NCBI RefSeq assembly: GCF_001866655.1
Contig: NZ_MLYR01000058.1
Location: 1-64,000 of the forward strand
Reading direction: 5' to 3'
Length of the DNA: 64,000 nt
Source: Bacillus sp. MUM 116
GTDB lineage: Bacteria; Bacillota; Bacilli; Bacillales; Cytobacillaceae
The translations under genes were made by a program, and so were the position numbers. The notes under the pieces are model-generated. The model was not told the origin of the DNA. It did no database searches and saw only the letters and a program-made list of their open reading frames with translations. Below, in pieces: positions 51,585-59,916 of the stretch; the stretch's first letter is position 1, and every line of letters starts with the position of its first letter.

Positions 51585-52290
51585 TTTTATAGCCCACCCC
51601 CCAAACCGTTTTGATATACCGAGGTGTTCGCGGGTTATTTTCGAGTTTCTCGCGCAAATTCCGAATATGAACCATTACCGTGTTTTCTGACTCATAAAAT
51701 GGTTCATTCCATACCCGTTCATAGATTTTTTCGGTACTAAACACAACACCAGGGTTCCGGGCTAAAAGTTCTAAAATCGCAAATTCCCTTGGGGTCAGCT
51801 TGACTTCCCTGCCTCCCACTGCGACCTCGTGTGTCGTAACATTGATCGTTAACTCATCAATCGAAATCACATCCATCTGCCCGGCTGTTTGGATGGGACG
51901 GTTTCCGTCCGGCTGATTTAAACGGAGATACCGGCGAAGCTGCGACTTAATTCTCGCCACTAGCTCCAAAGGTTGAAACGGTTTTGTGACATAATCATCG
52001 GCTCCGGTGGTTAGTCCCATGATTTTATCCATATCCTGCGATTTCGCCGATAACATTATTATAGGAACATTTCGGCTTTCCCTGATTTTCATGCAGGCCT
52101 GAATCCCATCCAACCGCGGCATCATGATGTCTAAAACCACTAAATGAACCGTTTCCTTTTCCAGATATTCTAATCCTTCGAGCCCATCTGCTGCTTTTAG
52201 TACGTTATATCCCTCATTGGTAAGATAAATCCCAATTAGATCACGGATTTCCTTTTCATCATCAATAATGAGAATGGTTTCTTGTGCCAT
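51574..52290 (-). CDS. OmpR/PhoB family response regulator
   Basis: A 238-residue regulator. The receiver has IIDDEKE (8-14), phosphoacceptor D54 in LVVLDIMMPRLDG and K in YVTKPFQP near 104; the winged helix contains LTPREFAILELLARNPG and the terminal RTPRYIKTVWGVGYKIE. GGAGAGG precedes the ATG. It probably controls its own operon and the divergent PAP2-glycosyltransferase operon. Confidence 0.93.
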   Translation of the reverse strand: MAQETILIIDDEKEIRDLIGIYLTNEGYNVLKAADGLEGLEYLEKETVHLVVLDIMMPRLDGIQACMKIRESRNVPIIMLSAKSQDMDKIMGLTTGADDYVTKPFQPLELVARIKSQLRRYLRLNQPDGNRPIQTAGQMDVISIDELTINVTTHEVAVGGREVKLTPREFAILELLARNPGVVFSTEKIYERVWNEPFYESENTVMVHIRNLREKLENNPRTPRYIKTVWGVGYKIEQ

Positions 52291-52325
52291 GCAAACCTCT
52301 CCTTTCTAATGCTATAAGAATCTAT

Positions 52326-52441
52326 AAATTGCTTTGAGAATTGTCTAGCTCCTGCGCCTAGCCCCTCTATGAAGTCAAAGAACGACTTCACCGAAGGACC
52401 TAAAGCCTTGTCGGGGCTGATCAAGGCGCTTCCGCTTTTCT
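52326..52441 (+). repeat. Dispersed structured repeat, copy 1
   Basis: It begins AAATTGCTTTGAGAATTGTC and ends CAAGGCGCTTCCGCTTTTCT. The ends pair imperfectly and AGCCCC pairs with GGGGCT inside. The same element occurs at 59734-59896 and 61390-61528. The TCAAAGAACGACTTCA and TAAAGCCTTGTCGGGGCTGA blocks are shared with copy 2. It fills most of the spacer between the divergent regulator and PAP2 operons. Confidence 0.85.
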
Positions 52442-52605
52442 TATGCTTAAATTTTACTCCATTCCCCTTAAGAAAAAACAATAGAATTTCTGAAGAATTT
52501 CTGAAGTTCTCCGTTAACTTTTAAGAAAATCTTCAGAAAGAACGGCATTTTTCCTTAAGAAGTTTTTTGTACGATACATACATGCAGATGAGGAGGTATT
52601 CGGAA

Positions 52606-53268
52606 ATGAATCAAAAATGGAAAACAGCTGGTGTACTTTGTTTTCTGCTCAGTATACCAGCCATGATGTTGGTTTATCCATATTTGAATACACCCACTCG
52701 CGGTGTTCATTCACTTGTTACGAGTTTAGATAAAGCCATTCCCGTTGTGAAATGGTTCGTGATTCCCTACGTTGCCTGGGTTGGTTATATAACCATAACG
52801 TTGATTTACTTTTGTTTTAAAGATCGTGCTCTTGCATTCAAAACCATTCTTGTTTTTGACCTTGGATTACTGGTTTGTTTTCTTATTTATTATTTTTATC
52901 AAACGGTGGGTCCCGTTCGACCGGAGATCATCGGTCATGATGTTTTATCACGAATGCTGCAGTATGTGTATCAAATTGATCAACCGTACAATAGCTTTCC
53001 AAGCATCCATGTCATGAGCAGTTATTTAATGATACGGGCGATTCGGAACCGTTCTTGGAAAAGCAAGTGGGTTCAATGGATGATTGGATGTGTCTCTCTC
53101 TCGATTATCCTTGCCACCTTGTTCATCAAACAACATTTGATTATCGATGTTGCAGCTGCCATTTTCTTGGTTGAAGTTTTATTTAAAATGGTAGACCTTG
53201 GCTTCAATTGGTTATTCGTACCAAAACGGAATGTAAAACCTATTGCAAAGAAATCTTTTTCAGTATAG
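52606..53268 (+). CDS. PAP2 superfamily phosphatase (AUR1/inositol phosphotransferase-like)
   Basis: A ~220-residue membrane protein with six hydrophobic segments. The PAP2 motifs are GPVRPEIIG, NSFPSIHVMSS (catalytic histidine) and KQHLIIDVAAA (nucleophilic histidine). The ATG at 52606 has GAGGAGG eight bases before it. Enzymes of this type dephosphorylate or transfer head groups on lipid phosphates. It is the first gene of an operon for membrane lipid or glycan metabolism. Confidence 0.87.
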   Translation: MNQKWKTAGVLCFLLSIPAMMLVYPYLNTPTRGVHSLVTSLDKAIPVVKWFVIPYVAWVGYITITLIYFCFKDRALAFKTILVFDLGLLVCFLIYYFYQTVGPVRPEIIGHDVLSRMLQYVYQIDQPYNSFPSIHVMSSYLMIRAIRNRSWKSKWVQWMIGCVSLSIILATLFIKQHLIIDVAAAIFLVEVLFKMVDLGFNWLFVPKRNVKPIAKKSFSV

Positions 53269-53283
53269 CCATTATGACTTAAG

Positions 53284-53303
53284 ATGACCCGCTGGCGGGT
53301 CAT
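53284..53303 (+). other. Intercistronic hairpin
   Basis: ATGACCCGC pairs with GCGGGTCAT directly behind the PAP2 gene. No T run follows, so it is more likely an RNA-stability or attenuation element than a full terminator. Confidence 0.5.
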
Positions 53304-53342
53304 TTGAAACAGATCGATAACATTTTAGAGGAGTGAAGCTCT

Positions 53343-54518
53343 ATGAAGGCAATCAATAAAGAAAAAATATTAATTCTTACCGGAAATTATGGAGATGGCC
53401 ATATTCAAGTCGCGCAGGCCCTAAATGAAGCGATCCAAATTCGATTTCCTTCTTTAGAACCTGTTGTATTTGATTTTATGGAATGGGTTCACCCTTATTC
53501 CAATCAGATAAGTCGTTACCTTTACCTTCAAGGTGTGAAAAAATTCCCTAAAGCTTATGGGTATATTTATCAAAAAACACGGAAGATGAACACTTTTTCT
53601 AAGCTGATGAAGACGATTTTCTCTACGGGGCTTGGAAGAATGGTTAAATTAATAGAAGAAGTGCAGCCGGCGGTTGTCGTCAGTACATTTCCTCTAGCCG
53701 CTGCTGTAATGTCCAAGTTGAAATCTTACGGTTTAACCGATGTTCCGACCGTCACAACGATTACGGATCATACCGATCATAGCTGCTGGATATATCCATA
53801 TACCGATCAATATATCGTCGGTTCGAAGGCAGTCCGCGATTCCATGATTCAATTAGGCGTTGAAGAGGATCGAATTGCAGATATCGGGATTCCGATTCGC
53901 CAGCAATTTTCTCAGTCCTTTCAGCGAGATGAAATTCTTAAGAAACATGGTTTAAATCCGAATTTACCTACCGTTTTAGTGATGGGAGGCGGCTGTGGTT
54001 TAATTGGGGATGGAAGTTCTACAATTCAGGAGTTGGATGCATTACCACAGCAAATTCAATTGATCATTGTTTGTGGACATAATGAAAAACTTCGGTTGGA
54101 ATTAAAGGAAAAGCTAAAGGATTCCAAACATCAAATCCATCTTACTGGTTATATTGATTATGTTCACGAGTTAATGGCGATCTCCGATTTAATGATTACC
54201 AAACCGGGCGGTGTTACGACTTTTGAAGCGATTGCCATGGAATTGCCAATGCTTCTTTATAAACCGATTCCTGGTCAAGAACAGGATAACGCGAAATTTT
54301 TAGTTCATTCAGGAGTGGCGATTCAAGCTGAAACGGATTGTGAATTAACGGATCATTTAGCCAAATTATTGAACAATGCGGAACTGCTTCAACAAATGGG
54401 GGAGAATTCAAAACAATTTCATCCGAAAGAATCAGCGTTTGCCTCCGTTGAGATCATTATGGATACTAAAGAGTCCTATAACCGTTTACAAGACCTCATG
54501 TTTTCGTTTGGATCATAG
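53343..54518 (+). CDS. UgtP/MGDG synthase-like diacylglycerol glycosyltransferase
   Basis: A 391-residue GT28-type glycosyltransferase. The N-terminal acceptor domain opens ILILTGNYGDGHIQVAQAL (the G-GH motif of MGDG synthases) and has YLYLQGVKKFPKAYGYIY; the C-terminal UDP-sugar domain has VMGGGCGL, TGYIDYVHELMAISDLMI, TKPGGVTTFEA and PIPGQEQDNA. It probably transfers glucose or galactose to diacylglycerol at the inner membrane face. GAGGAGTGAAGC precedes the ATG. The PAP2 enzyme next door could supply diacylglycerol. Confidence 0.9.
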   Translation: MKAINKEKILILTGNYGDGHIQVAQALNEAIQIRFPSLEPVVFDFMEWVHPYSNQISRYLYLQGVKKFPKAYGYIYQKTRKMNTFSKLMKTIFSTGLGRMVKLIEEVQPAVVVSTFPLAAAVMSKLKSYGLTDVPTVTTITDHTDHSCWIYPYTDQYIVGSKAVRDSMIQLGVEEDRIADIGIPIRQQFSQSFQRDEILKKHGLNPNLPTVLVMGGGCGLIGDGSSTIQELDALPQQIQLIIVCGHNEKLRLELKEKLKDSKHQIHLTGYIDYVHELMAISDLMITKPGGVTTFEAIAMELPMLLYKPIPGQEQDNAKFLVHSGVAIQAETDCELTDHLAKLLNNAELLQQMGENSKQFHPKESAFASVEIIMDTKESYNRLQDLMFSFGS

Positions 54519-54539
54519 GACGATGGGAAGGTGGAATAA

Positions 54540-55205
54540 GTGGAAAATACTATGACTGAACCGTTCAAATTAAAGAAACCAACAGCCCGTACACTTTCCA
54601 TTGGGAGTTTGATTTTCTTCTCATTGCTTACGGGGATTTATTTGTATTTTGTTCATACAGGAGCGGCAAAAGGATGGCTTGAATCCATTCGCCATCTAGG
54701 CGTTTATGGGATTTTATTAGGGATTATGATTCAAACGGTTGTCAATATCATCCCGGCTCCGGGTGAATTTGTTTCAATTTTTCTGATTCAACTCTATGGT
54801 CCCGTTGCCGGTGGATTCTATTCATTCATTGGCGGTGTCTTGGGAGCGCTCCTTGCGTATCAATTGTCCAATTGGATTGCGCGTCCTATCATTGAACCAA
54901 TGGCAAAACCTTATTTGGAAAAAATCGATCGTTGGCTGCAAAAACGAGGAGATTTTGGCCTTTTGTTCATCCGTTTTGTTCCATTGGTTCCCTACCATTT
55001 CATCAACTATGCGGCAGGTATCTTGCGCGTAAACAAAAAGGCATTTATTTGGACAACTGCCTTAGGCATCTTGCCTTATACCATCTCGGTAAGCAGCATA
55101 TTTGCTGGGTTAAGTTTTGGGAAATTCCTTCCATTTATCATTGGAGGCGGAATCTTTATCGTGTCATCTGTTTTAAGCATCGTCCTTCGTAAAAAAATGG
55201 AGTAG
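54540..55205 (+). CDS. VTT/TVP38-DedA family membrane protein
   Basis: A 221-residue membrane protein with about five hydrophobic segments. The VTT domain signature lies in IPAPGEFVSIFLIQLYGP, GGVLGALLAYQLSNWIAR and FIRFVPLVPYHFINYAAGI. The start is GTG with AAGGTGG upstream, 21 bases after the glycosyltransferase stop. DedA/VTT proteins are now linked to lipid scrambling or recycling of polyprenyl carriers, fitting the operon. Confidence 0.88.
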   Translation: MENTMTEPFKLKKPTARTLSIGSLIFFSLLTGIYLYFVHTGAAKGWLESIRHLGVYGILLGIMIQTVVNIIPAPGEFVSIFLIQLYGPVAGGFYSFIGGVLGALLAYQLSNWIARPIIEPMAKPYLEKIDRWLQKRGDFGLLFIRFVPLVPYHFINYAAGILRVNKKAFIWTTALGILPYTISVSSIFAGLSFGKFLPFIIGGGIFIVSSVLSIVLRKKME

Positions 55206-55215
55206 AGAGGGGAGG

Positions 55216-55914
55216 ATGAAGGATATGGTGATGATTATTTTTCTAGTGTTATTGGTATTGGCGCTCTATTGGCTGGTTCCATTTATGTTAACTGCCGGTT
55301 TGGGGATCGGGGTTTTAAAACGGAAGGATTCTTCTGAAAAAATTGCTTTTACGTTTGATGACGGCCCCAATCGTATTTTCACTCCGCAGCTATTGGACCT
55401 GTTAAAAAAATACGATATTAAAGCGACATTTTTTGTCCTAGGTTCGAAAGCGGAAAAATACCCTGAGTTAATTGCAAGAATGCATGAAGAGGGACATTTA
55501 ATCGGCATCCATAATTACGTCCACAAATCGAACTGGGTGATGAGTCCTTGGAAAATTCGACAGGATCTAGAGAAAAGTGCTACTATTATTGAAAAAATAA
55601 CCGGGGAACGTCCCATTTTTTATCGTCCACCATGGGGGTTAATGAACGTATTTGATTTTTTCCTCATGAAAAAATATAAGATTATTCATTGGTCAGTAAT
55701 GGCGGACGATTGGAAAAGTAAAGGCGGCAGTGAAAAGGTTAAAAACATTCTGTTACAGAAAATAAAACAGGGTGATGTCATCCTTCTGCATGATTGCGGA
55801 GAAACGATTGGAGCGGATGCAGATGCTCCCATCCACACCATTCATGCTTTAAAAGCCGTCTTGAAAGAACTTTCAAGACGAGGGATGTCTTGTGTAAGAG
55901 TTGATGAATTATAA
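55216..55914 (+). CDS. Membrane-anchored polysaccharide deacetylase (NodB domain)
   Basis: A 232-residue protein with an N-terminal transmembrane helix (about 5-30) and a NodB domain. TFDDGPN carries the catalytic base and metal aspartates D48 and D49; metal histidines are H99 and H103 in GIHNYVH; motif 3 is FYRPPWGLMN and motif 5 VILLHDCGE. It overlaps no gene but is 10 bases behind the VTT gene. The substrate, such as an N-acetylated glycan or glycolipid, is not shown by the sequence. Confidence 0.9.
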   Translation: MKDMVMIIFLVLLVLALYWLVPFMLTAGLGIGVLKRKDSSEKIAFTFDDGPNRIFTPQLLDLLKKYDIKATFFVLGSKAEKYPELIARMHEEGHLIGIHNYVHKSNWVMSPWKIRQDLEKSATIIEKITGERPIFYRPPWGLMNVFDFFLMKKYKIIHWSVMADDWKSKGGSEKVKNILLQKIKQGDVILLHDCGETIGADADAPIHTIHALKAVLKELSRRGMSCVRVDEL

Positions 55915-55940
55915 ATTAGTTAAGGTAGGTTTTACGAATT

Positions 55941-56537
55941 ATGTCCCATTTCATTCAAACCATTTTTGATATGCTTTCAAATCTAGGTTATTTAGGTATT
56001 GCTTTAGGGTTAATGGTCGAAATCATCCCAAGTGAAATTGTCTTGGCCTATGGCGGCTATTTGATTTCGATTGGGAAGATCTCCTTTATCGGAGCGGTTG
56101 TAGCAGGTACGATTGGGGGAGTCATTGCTCAATGGTTTTTATATTGGATCGGAAAATATGGGGGAAGGCCTTTTCTGGACAAGTTTGGAAAATATATCTT
56201 CATCCGTCCTTCTCATATCGATGTTGCCCAAAAATGGTTCAGTAAGTATGGCTCAGGAGTGATTTTCACGGCTCGTTTTATTCCCGTAGTTCGGCATGCG
56301 ATTTCCATTCCGGCGGGTATAGCAAGAATGTCCTTTGCTAAATTCAGCCTTTACACCGTCCTTGCGATTATTCCATGGTCTGTTCTATTCCTTTATCTTG
56401 GAATGAATTTAGGGTCAAAATGGCAACAAATCAATACCGCTGCGAAACCATTCGTCACCCCAGCAATTTTTATCGCCATTATTGTGGCTTGCATTTATCT
56501 TCTCTTGAAATGGAGAAACAAAAAAATGAAGGCGTAA
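55941..56537 (+). CDS. DedA family membrane protein
   Basis: A 198-residue membrane protein of the DedA family: GYLGIALGLMVEIIPSEIVL, GGYLISIGK, WIGKYGGRPFLDKFGKYI and FTARFIPVVRHAISIPAGI. It is the second VTT-type protein in this operon, 26 bases after the deacetylase gene. DedA proteins translocate lipid carriers and affect envelope integrity. A strong terminator follows. Confidence 0.9.
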   Translation: MSHFIQTIFDMLSNLGYLGIALGLMVEIIPSEIVLAYGGYLISIGKISFIGAVVAGTIGGVIAQWFLYWIGKYGGRPFLDKFGKYIFIRPSHIDVAQKWFSKYGSGVIFTARFIPVVRHAISIPAGIARMSFAKFSLYTVLAIIPWSVLFLYLGMNLGSKWQQINTAAKPFVTPAIFIAIIVACIYLLLKWRNKKMKA

Positions 56538-56544
56538 AGATTCC

Positions 56545-56577
56545 GCTGCCAATTTTGGCAGCTTTTATTTTGTTTTA
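56545..56577. terminator. Terminator at the end of the envelope operon
   Basis: GCTGCCAA (56545-56552) pairs perfectly with TTGGCAGC (56555-56562), followed by TTTTATTTTGTTTT. Confidence 0.9.
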
Positions 56578-56750
56578 TTTTTATCTTTTAAAGATTTTAA
56601 GCATGAAATAGACATCCATATTGCTAAAATGATCGACAGGATTCCGGAGAATTTAAAACTAAACCGATATTCATGGTTGATAAAAATTTCGTACCCACCG
56701 TATATGAATCCTACACAAATGAATAATAGGTCGAATAAAGAAATCTTCAT
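56565..56750 (-). CDS. Hypothetical two-helix membrane protein
   Basis: A 61-residue protein with two hydrophobic helices (about 5-23 and 30-50) and a lysine-rich end (KSLKDKNKTK). AAGGAGTTAAATGA precedes the ATG at good spacing. The 3' end overlaps the terminator of the convergent envelope operon. Not recognised. Confidence 0.65.
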   Translation of the reverse strand: MKISLFDLLFICVGFIYGGYEIFINHEYRFSFKFSGILSIILAIWMSISCLKSLKDKNKTK

Positions 56751-56831
56751 TCATTTAACTCCTTTGCCATTCATCTAGCTAAAAAATAGTGCATCTTTAT
56801 TTTATAGGTAGGAGCGGCCCAAGATGCAGAA

Positions 56832-57149
56832 TTATTTCTTCTCCACTTTTACGATGCCCTTACCCAAATTATCCTTTTCAAAATAACAAACGACCACATC
56901 ATTAACGTTTATATTATCACCGGAAACAATGCTTTTATCTGCAAAACGAATCCCTGTCCCATTCTCATTTTTACCATAGTAGTGATTACCTTTAATTTTA
57001 CTAATTGTGTATTCTTTCGTAATGTACTCTGAGGAAGCCGTGTCATTGGAAACGGTTTTGTTTACAGGATTAGCTGTATGATTTTTAATTACGATTAACG
57101 TGAATAAAACAGAAGAGAGTACAACAAGAATAATGGCTCTTTTGAACAT
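56832..57149 (-). CDS. Hypothetical secreted or membrane-anchored protein
   Basis: A 105-residue protein with an uncleaved-looking N-terminal signal anchor (AIILVVLSSVLFTLIVI) and an extracellular beta-rich domain (EYTISKIKGNHYYGKNENGT, NDVVVCYFEKDN). The pattern suggests a small OB-like fold. GGAGGTATCGCAGT precedes the ATG. I do not recognise a named family. Confidence 0.65.
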   Translation of the reverse strand: MFKRAIILVVLSSVLFTLIVIKNHTANPVNKTVSNDTASSEYITKEYTISKIKGNHYYGKNENGTGIRFADKSIVSGDNINVNDVVVCYFEKDNLGKGIVKVEKK

Positions 57150-57319
57150 ACTGCGATACCTCCATCTATGTATTTTAAGAGATTCAAGAGGAAAGTAAAT
57201 ACATCTATTTTCCTTTAGTCTTTGTACCTATGTCAGGATTCAATGACATTATTCGTATTATACTCTCAGAGTAATAGGGCTGCCAATTTTGAAGGCCTTT
57301 TCTTTTGAAGAGGGGTAGT

Positions 57320-57367
57320 TTCGACAAAATTAGGGTGATGCACAGGCACCACCCTAATTTTGTCGAA
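57320..57367. repeat. Perfect 18-bp inverted repeat
   Basis: TTCGACAAAATTAGGGTG (57320-57337) and its exact complement (57350-57367) enclose a 12-base loop, ending three bases from the spxH stop codon. There is no T run, so it is not a standard terminator; it may protect the mRNA 3' end. Confidence 0.75.
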
Positions 57368-57370
57368 TTG

Positions 57371-58297
57371 TTAATCAATTGTCATATAATATGATTCTCC
57401 CAGAATTTCCTTCTCTTGATAACAGCTTGTTGAAAGTTCTTTTTCGATAAAAGCGTTCATGTCGGCTTTTTCAACATCGTACATCACTTCAATTTCTTTC
57501 GAAAATAAAAGTTTTTCTTTTTCAAGCAGGCTTAAAAGTGATGGCTGTTGTTTTGAAAGAAGTTCCTGTTGATTTAGAACTTGCTTTAGCCCGGAAACAT
57601 AGTTTTCTAAAGGGCGTGAACCAACAATTTTTACACCGATATTTTCTTCATTAACCATGATAATTGTTGGGAAGCCTCTCACACCCAAGTTTGCTGCAAG
57701 CCCAAAATCTTCATTTAATAACTGCTGTCCGCTTGACTGTTCCGCTTCCTTTACAATTGCTTCGCCATCGAGCCCTAGATTATTCACGAGTTTTACTAAG
57801 ACGGAATGATCTGCGATATTTTGATTAAAGGCGAAAACGGCCTCTCTCATCCGGCGTAAAAATACACTTGCCAAAGTTTCGTTTTGTTTTTGAATCACTT
57901 TAAATACACGAGAAGGTGGAAAGGAAGAATGAACAGGATTGTCATACCAAAGTGTCCCATCAATTGGCATCCGCGTATATTCTCCCACTTCTCTCCAGTG
58001 ACCTGCAACGTCACTTGGTCCTGAAATTCCGTTTGCAGGATCAACAGGACCGTCCCCCCATTTTTCCAGCAATCCTCCCATAACAGTACGGAGGTTAAAA
58101 TAATGTCCATACTGTTCGACAAAACGGCGAAGAACGGGTTCGAGTGCCCAGCAATGAGAGCAGATCGGGTCGGATACATAATATAGATCAATGGTTTTCT
58201 TTGGTGGATTCAAATTAATGATTTCCATATCTTCCTCGCCCACTGCACCGCATACCCCTGTTTCTAAATCACAAATCATTTTATTCTTTTCATTCAT
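57371..58297 (-). CDS. spxH: SpxH/YjbH family ClpXP adaptor (DsbA-like)
   Basis: A 308-residue DsbA-like protein. After a short N-terminal region with two cysteines (C9 and C16) comes DLYYVSDPICSHCWALEPVL, where C46 and C49 form the CxxC. LRTVMGGLLEKWGDGP, the HSSFPPSRVFKVIQKQNE segment and GVRGFPTIIMVNEENIG with the cis-proline follow. SpxH delivers the stress regulator Spx to ClpXP for degradation. The divergent TetR gene is unusual for spxH and suggests this may be a regulated paralogue. Confidence 0.8.
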   Translation of the reverse strand: MNEKNKMICDLETGVCGAVGEEDMEIINLNPPKKTIDLYYVSDPICSHCWALEPVLRRFVEQYGHYFNLRTVMGGLLEKWGDGPVDPANGISGPSDVAGHWREVGEYTRMPIDGTLWYDNPVHSSFPPSRVFKVIQKQNETLASVFLRRMREAVFAFNQNIADHSVLVKLVNNLGLDGEAIVKEAEQSSGQQLLNEDFGLAANLGVRGFPTIIMVNEENIGVKIVGSRPLENYVSGLKQVLNQQELLSKQQPSLLSLLEKEKLLFSKEIEVMYDVEKADMNAFIEKELSTSCYQEKEILGESYYMTID

Positions 58298-58353
58298 ATT
58301 AAAATCCTCTCCTTAACAAGGAACTGGCCTTTTAGATTTAAGTTCATATTTGT

Positions 58354-58374
58354 TGTACAATTGTATATTAGTAC
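58354..58374. promoter_or_regulatory. Candidate TetR operator between spxH and tetR
   Basis: TACAATTGTA at 58356-58365 is a perfect 10-bp palindrome, and GTAC flanks it on both sides. It lies between the divergent genes. Confidence 0.4.
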
Positions 58375-58467
58375 ATTATGAGAAACTCCAATACCAATAC
58401 TTTACGGGTTTTATCGTATATACAACATATTTAATAAATTGTCGTAAAAGTTAGGAGGGATAACAAA

Positions 58468-59025
58468 ATGACTGAATCCAAAACGGACCCCCGAATACTA
58501 AGGACACGTAAATTAATTATGGATTCTTTTATTGAACTTTCAGGTAAAAAGGAATTCAAGGATATTACCATAAAAGATATTACAACAGAGGCAATGGTCA
58601 ACCGTGCGACTTTTTATTACCATTTTGAAGATAAATATGACTTATTGGAAAAGGTATTATCCGAAGTATTATTAATCAATTTGAATTTTGACCTCACCCC
58701 GCACAACGAACTAAATGAAGAAGTGCTTGTTCGAATCTTCTTAGCGATTACCAATTTTCAAAATTCCTTATCCAATCGTTGCCATAGCGGGTACGAGGAA
58801 ACGATTGCCCGCATTATAAGGGAGCAGCTAGAAATTATTTTTTACAAAATGTTGTTAAAACAACATGCAACGGACGAGAATCAGGCATTAAAGAGAACAG
58901 CTGTCCTTTTAAGTTGGGGAATTTACGGAGCTTCTGTGGAATGGAGAAGAAATCGTGAGGTACTACCGGAAGAATTTATTAAATCCGTCATTCCTTATAT
59001 TCTGTATGGGATTGATTTTGAATAA
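58468..59025 (+). CDS. TetR family transcriptional regulator
   Basis: A 185-residue regulator with an N-terminal TetR helix-turn-helix: LIMDSFIELSGKKEFKDITI, then AMVNRATFYYHFEDKYDLLE. The C-terminal ligand domain is of the TetR_C_7 type found in DhaS-like proteins. AGGAGGGATAACAAA precedes the ATG. It is divergent from spxH and likely represses that gene and itself. Confidence 0.9.
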   Translation: MTESKTDPRILRTRKLIMDSFIELSGKKEFKDITIKDITTEAMVNRATFYYHFEDKYDLLEKVLSEVLLINLNFDLTPHNELNEEVLVRIFLAITNFQNSLSNRCHSGYEETIARIIREQLEIIFYKMLLKQHATDENQALKRTAVLLSWGIYGASVEWRRNREVLPEEFIKSVIPYILYGIDFE

Positions 59026-59043
59026 GTTCAAGAGCTTAAGAAT

Positions 59044-59075
59044 AAGCTGCCGTTGAAGCGGCTTTTCTTTTTGTC
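59044..59075 (+). terminator. Rho-independent terminator after tetR
   Basis: AAGCTGC pairs with GCGGCTT (one mismatch) around a short loop, followed by TTCTTTTTG. Confidence 0.7.
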
Positions 59076-59251
59076 CATAGGGTGGATGATAGTATCAAGT
59101 CACTTTATTTGAATTTTGTCGAATTTTGACGAAATTTATTTTACTTTGTATCCGCTTTCAGTTGGTAAGATGGGTTATGTTGAAAATATTTGTAATATTT
59201 ACGCTTCTGTAATTAATTTAAAAATTATTTAAATCTAACAGGAGGTCCATC

Positions 59252-59509
59252 ATGCAGCAAAACGATACGGAAAAACATGGGAAGGAAGAATGTACGAAGA
59301 CGGTTCGATTAAGTATTGAAGTTCCTGAAAATATCCGCGATGATTTTCGGGATGCGGTTGAAAAAAATGGAAAGTGTATGAAAGATGTTCTTAGGCTGTA
59401 TATGCAAAAATATATATGGAAACAAAGCGAATTACAAAGAAATCGTCAAAAACACCGTCAAAGTATTGTTCAAAATAAAAACGGATTAACCCTTATCAAG
59501 GATCGATAA
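59252..59509 (+). CDS. Small ribbon-helix-helix-like protein
   Basis: An 85-residue basic protein. KTVRLSIEVPENIRDDFRDA looks like the strand and first helix of an RHH DNA-binding fold, followed by NGKCMKDVLRLYMQKYIW as the second helix and a basic tail. Strong AGGAGG is present before the ATG. It could be a stand-alone regulator or an orphan antitoxin; no toxin gene is adjacent. Its stop codon lies within the terminator. Confidence 0.6.
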   Translation: MQQNDTEKHGKEECTKTVRLSIEVPENIRDDFRDAVEKNGKCMKDVLRLYMQKYIWKQSELQRNRQKHRQSIVQNKNGLTLIKDR

Positions 59510-59529
59510 GGGTCATTTTGTTTTTTTTG
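59489..59529 (+). terminator. Terminator overlapping the RHH gene stop
   Basis: ACCCTTATC pairs perfectly with GATAAGGGT (ends 59513) and is followed by CATTTTG and a T run. Confidence 0.8.
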
Positions 59530-59554
59530 AATGTGAAGTGGGGGCTGCTGGAGG

Positions 59555-59603
59555 ATATCAACACAAAATTCGACTATATCGACACTTACGAGGGATATCT
59601 ACA
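59555..59603. repeat. Third cluster of ATATCAACA-type words
   Basis: ATATCAACA at 59555, ATATCGACA at 59576 and ATATCTACA at 59595, spaced 21 and 19 bases. The spacer 59510-59916 otherwise contains only the dispersed repeat copy 2. Confidence 0.65.
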
Positions 59604-59733
59604 AAATTCGTACAAATGTCACATCAAATTAATCTGTTTGAAAAAAATTACCCCCTCTTTTTGTTCTATAATAATGTAAGATAATAGATTTTTAGATGTC
59701 CTTTAAAGGAATTTTTATAGTATAAGAATTTTA

Positions 59734-59896
59734 AATCGCTTTGAGAAGGGTCCAGCGCAAGCGTCCTGCCCCTCGAGGGAAAAAATAAACTGCTTTTTTC
59801 CTAGGTTGTTTCGGTCCTGTCAATGAAGTCAAAGAACGACTTCACCGCCAGTACCTAAAGCCTTGTCGGGGCTGACCAAGGCGCTTGCGCTTTTCT
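59734..59896 (+). repeat. Dispersed structured repeat, copy 2
   Basis: It begins AAATCGCTTTGAGAAGGGTC, has AGCGCAAGCG on the left pairing with GGCGCTTGCGCT at the right end, and shares the TCAAAGAACGACTTCA and AAAGCCTTGTCGGGGCTGA blocks with copy 1. It ends 20 bases before the YARHG gene start, so it is in or near that mRNA leader. Confidence 0.87.
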
Positions 59897-59916
59897 AATA
59901 GAAGGGGGAATCTTAC

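Noticed and set aside
59252..59509. Toxin-antitoxin pair
   Set aside because: The RHH-like protein could be an antitoxin, but no toxin-like gene is adjacent in either direction.
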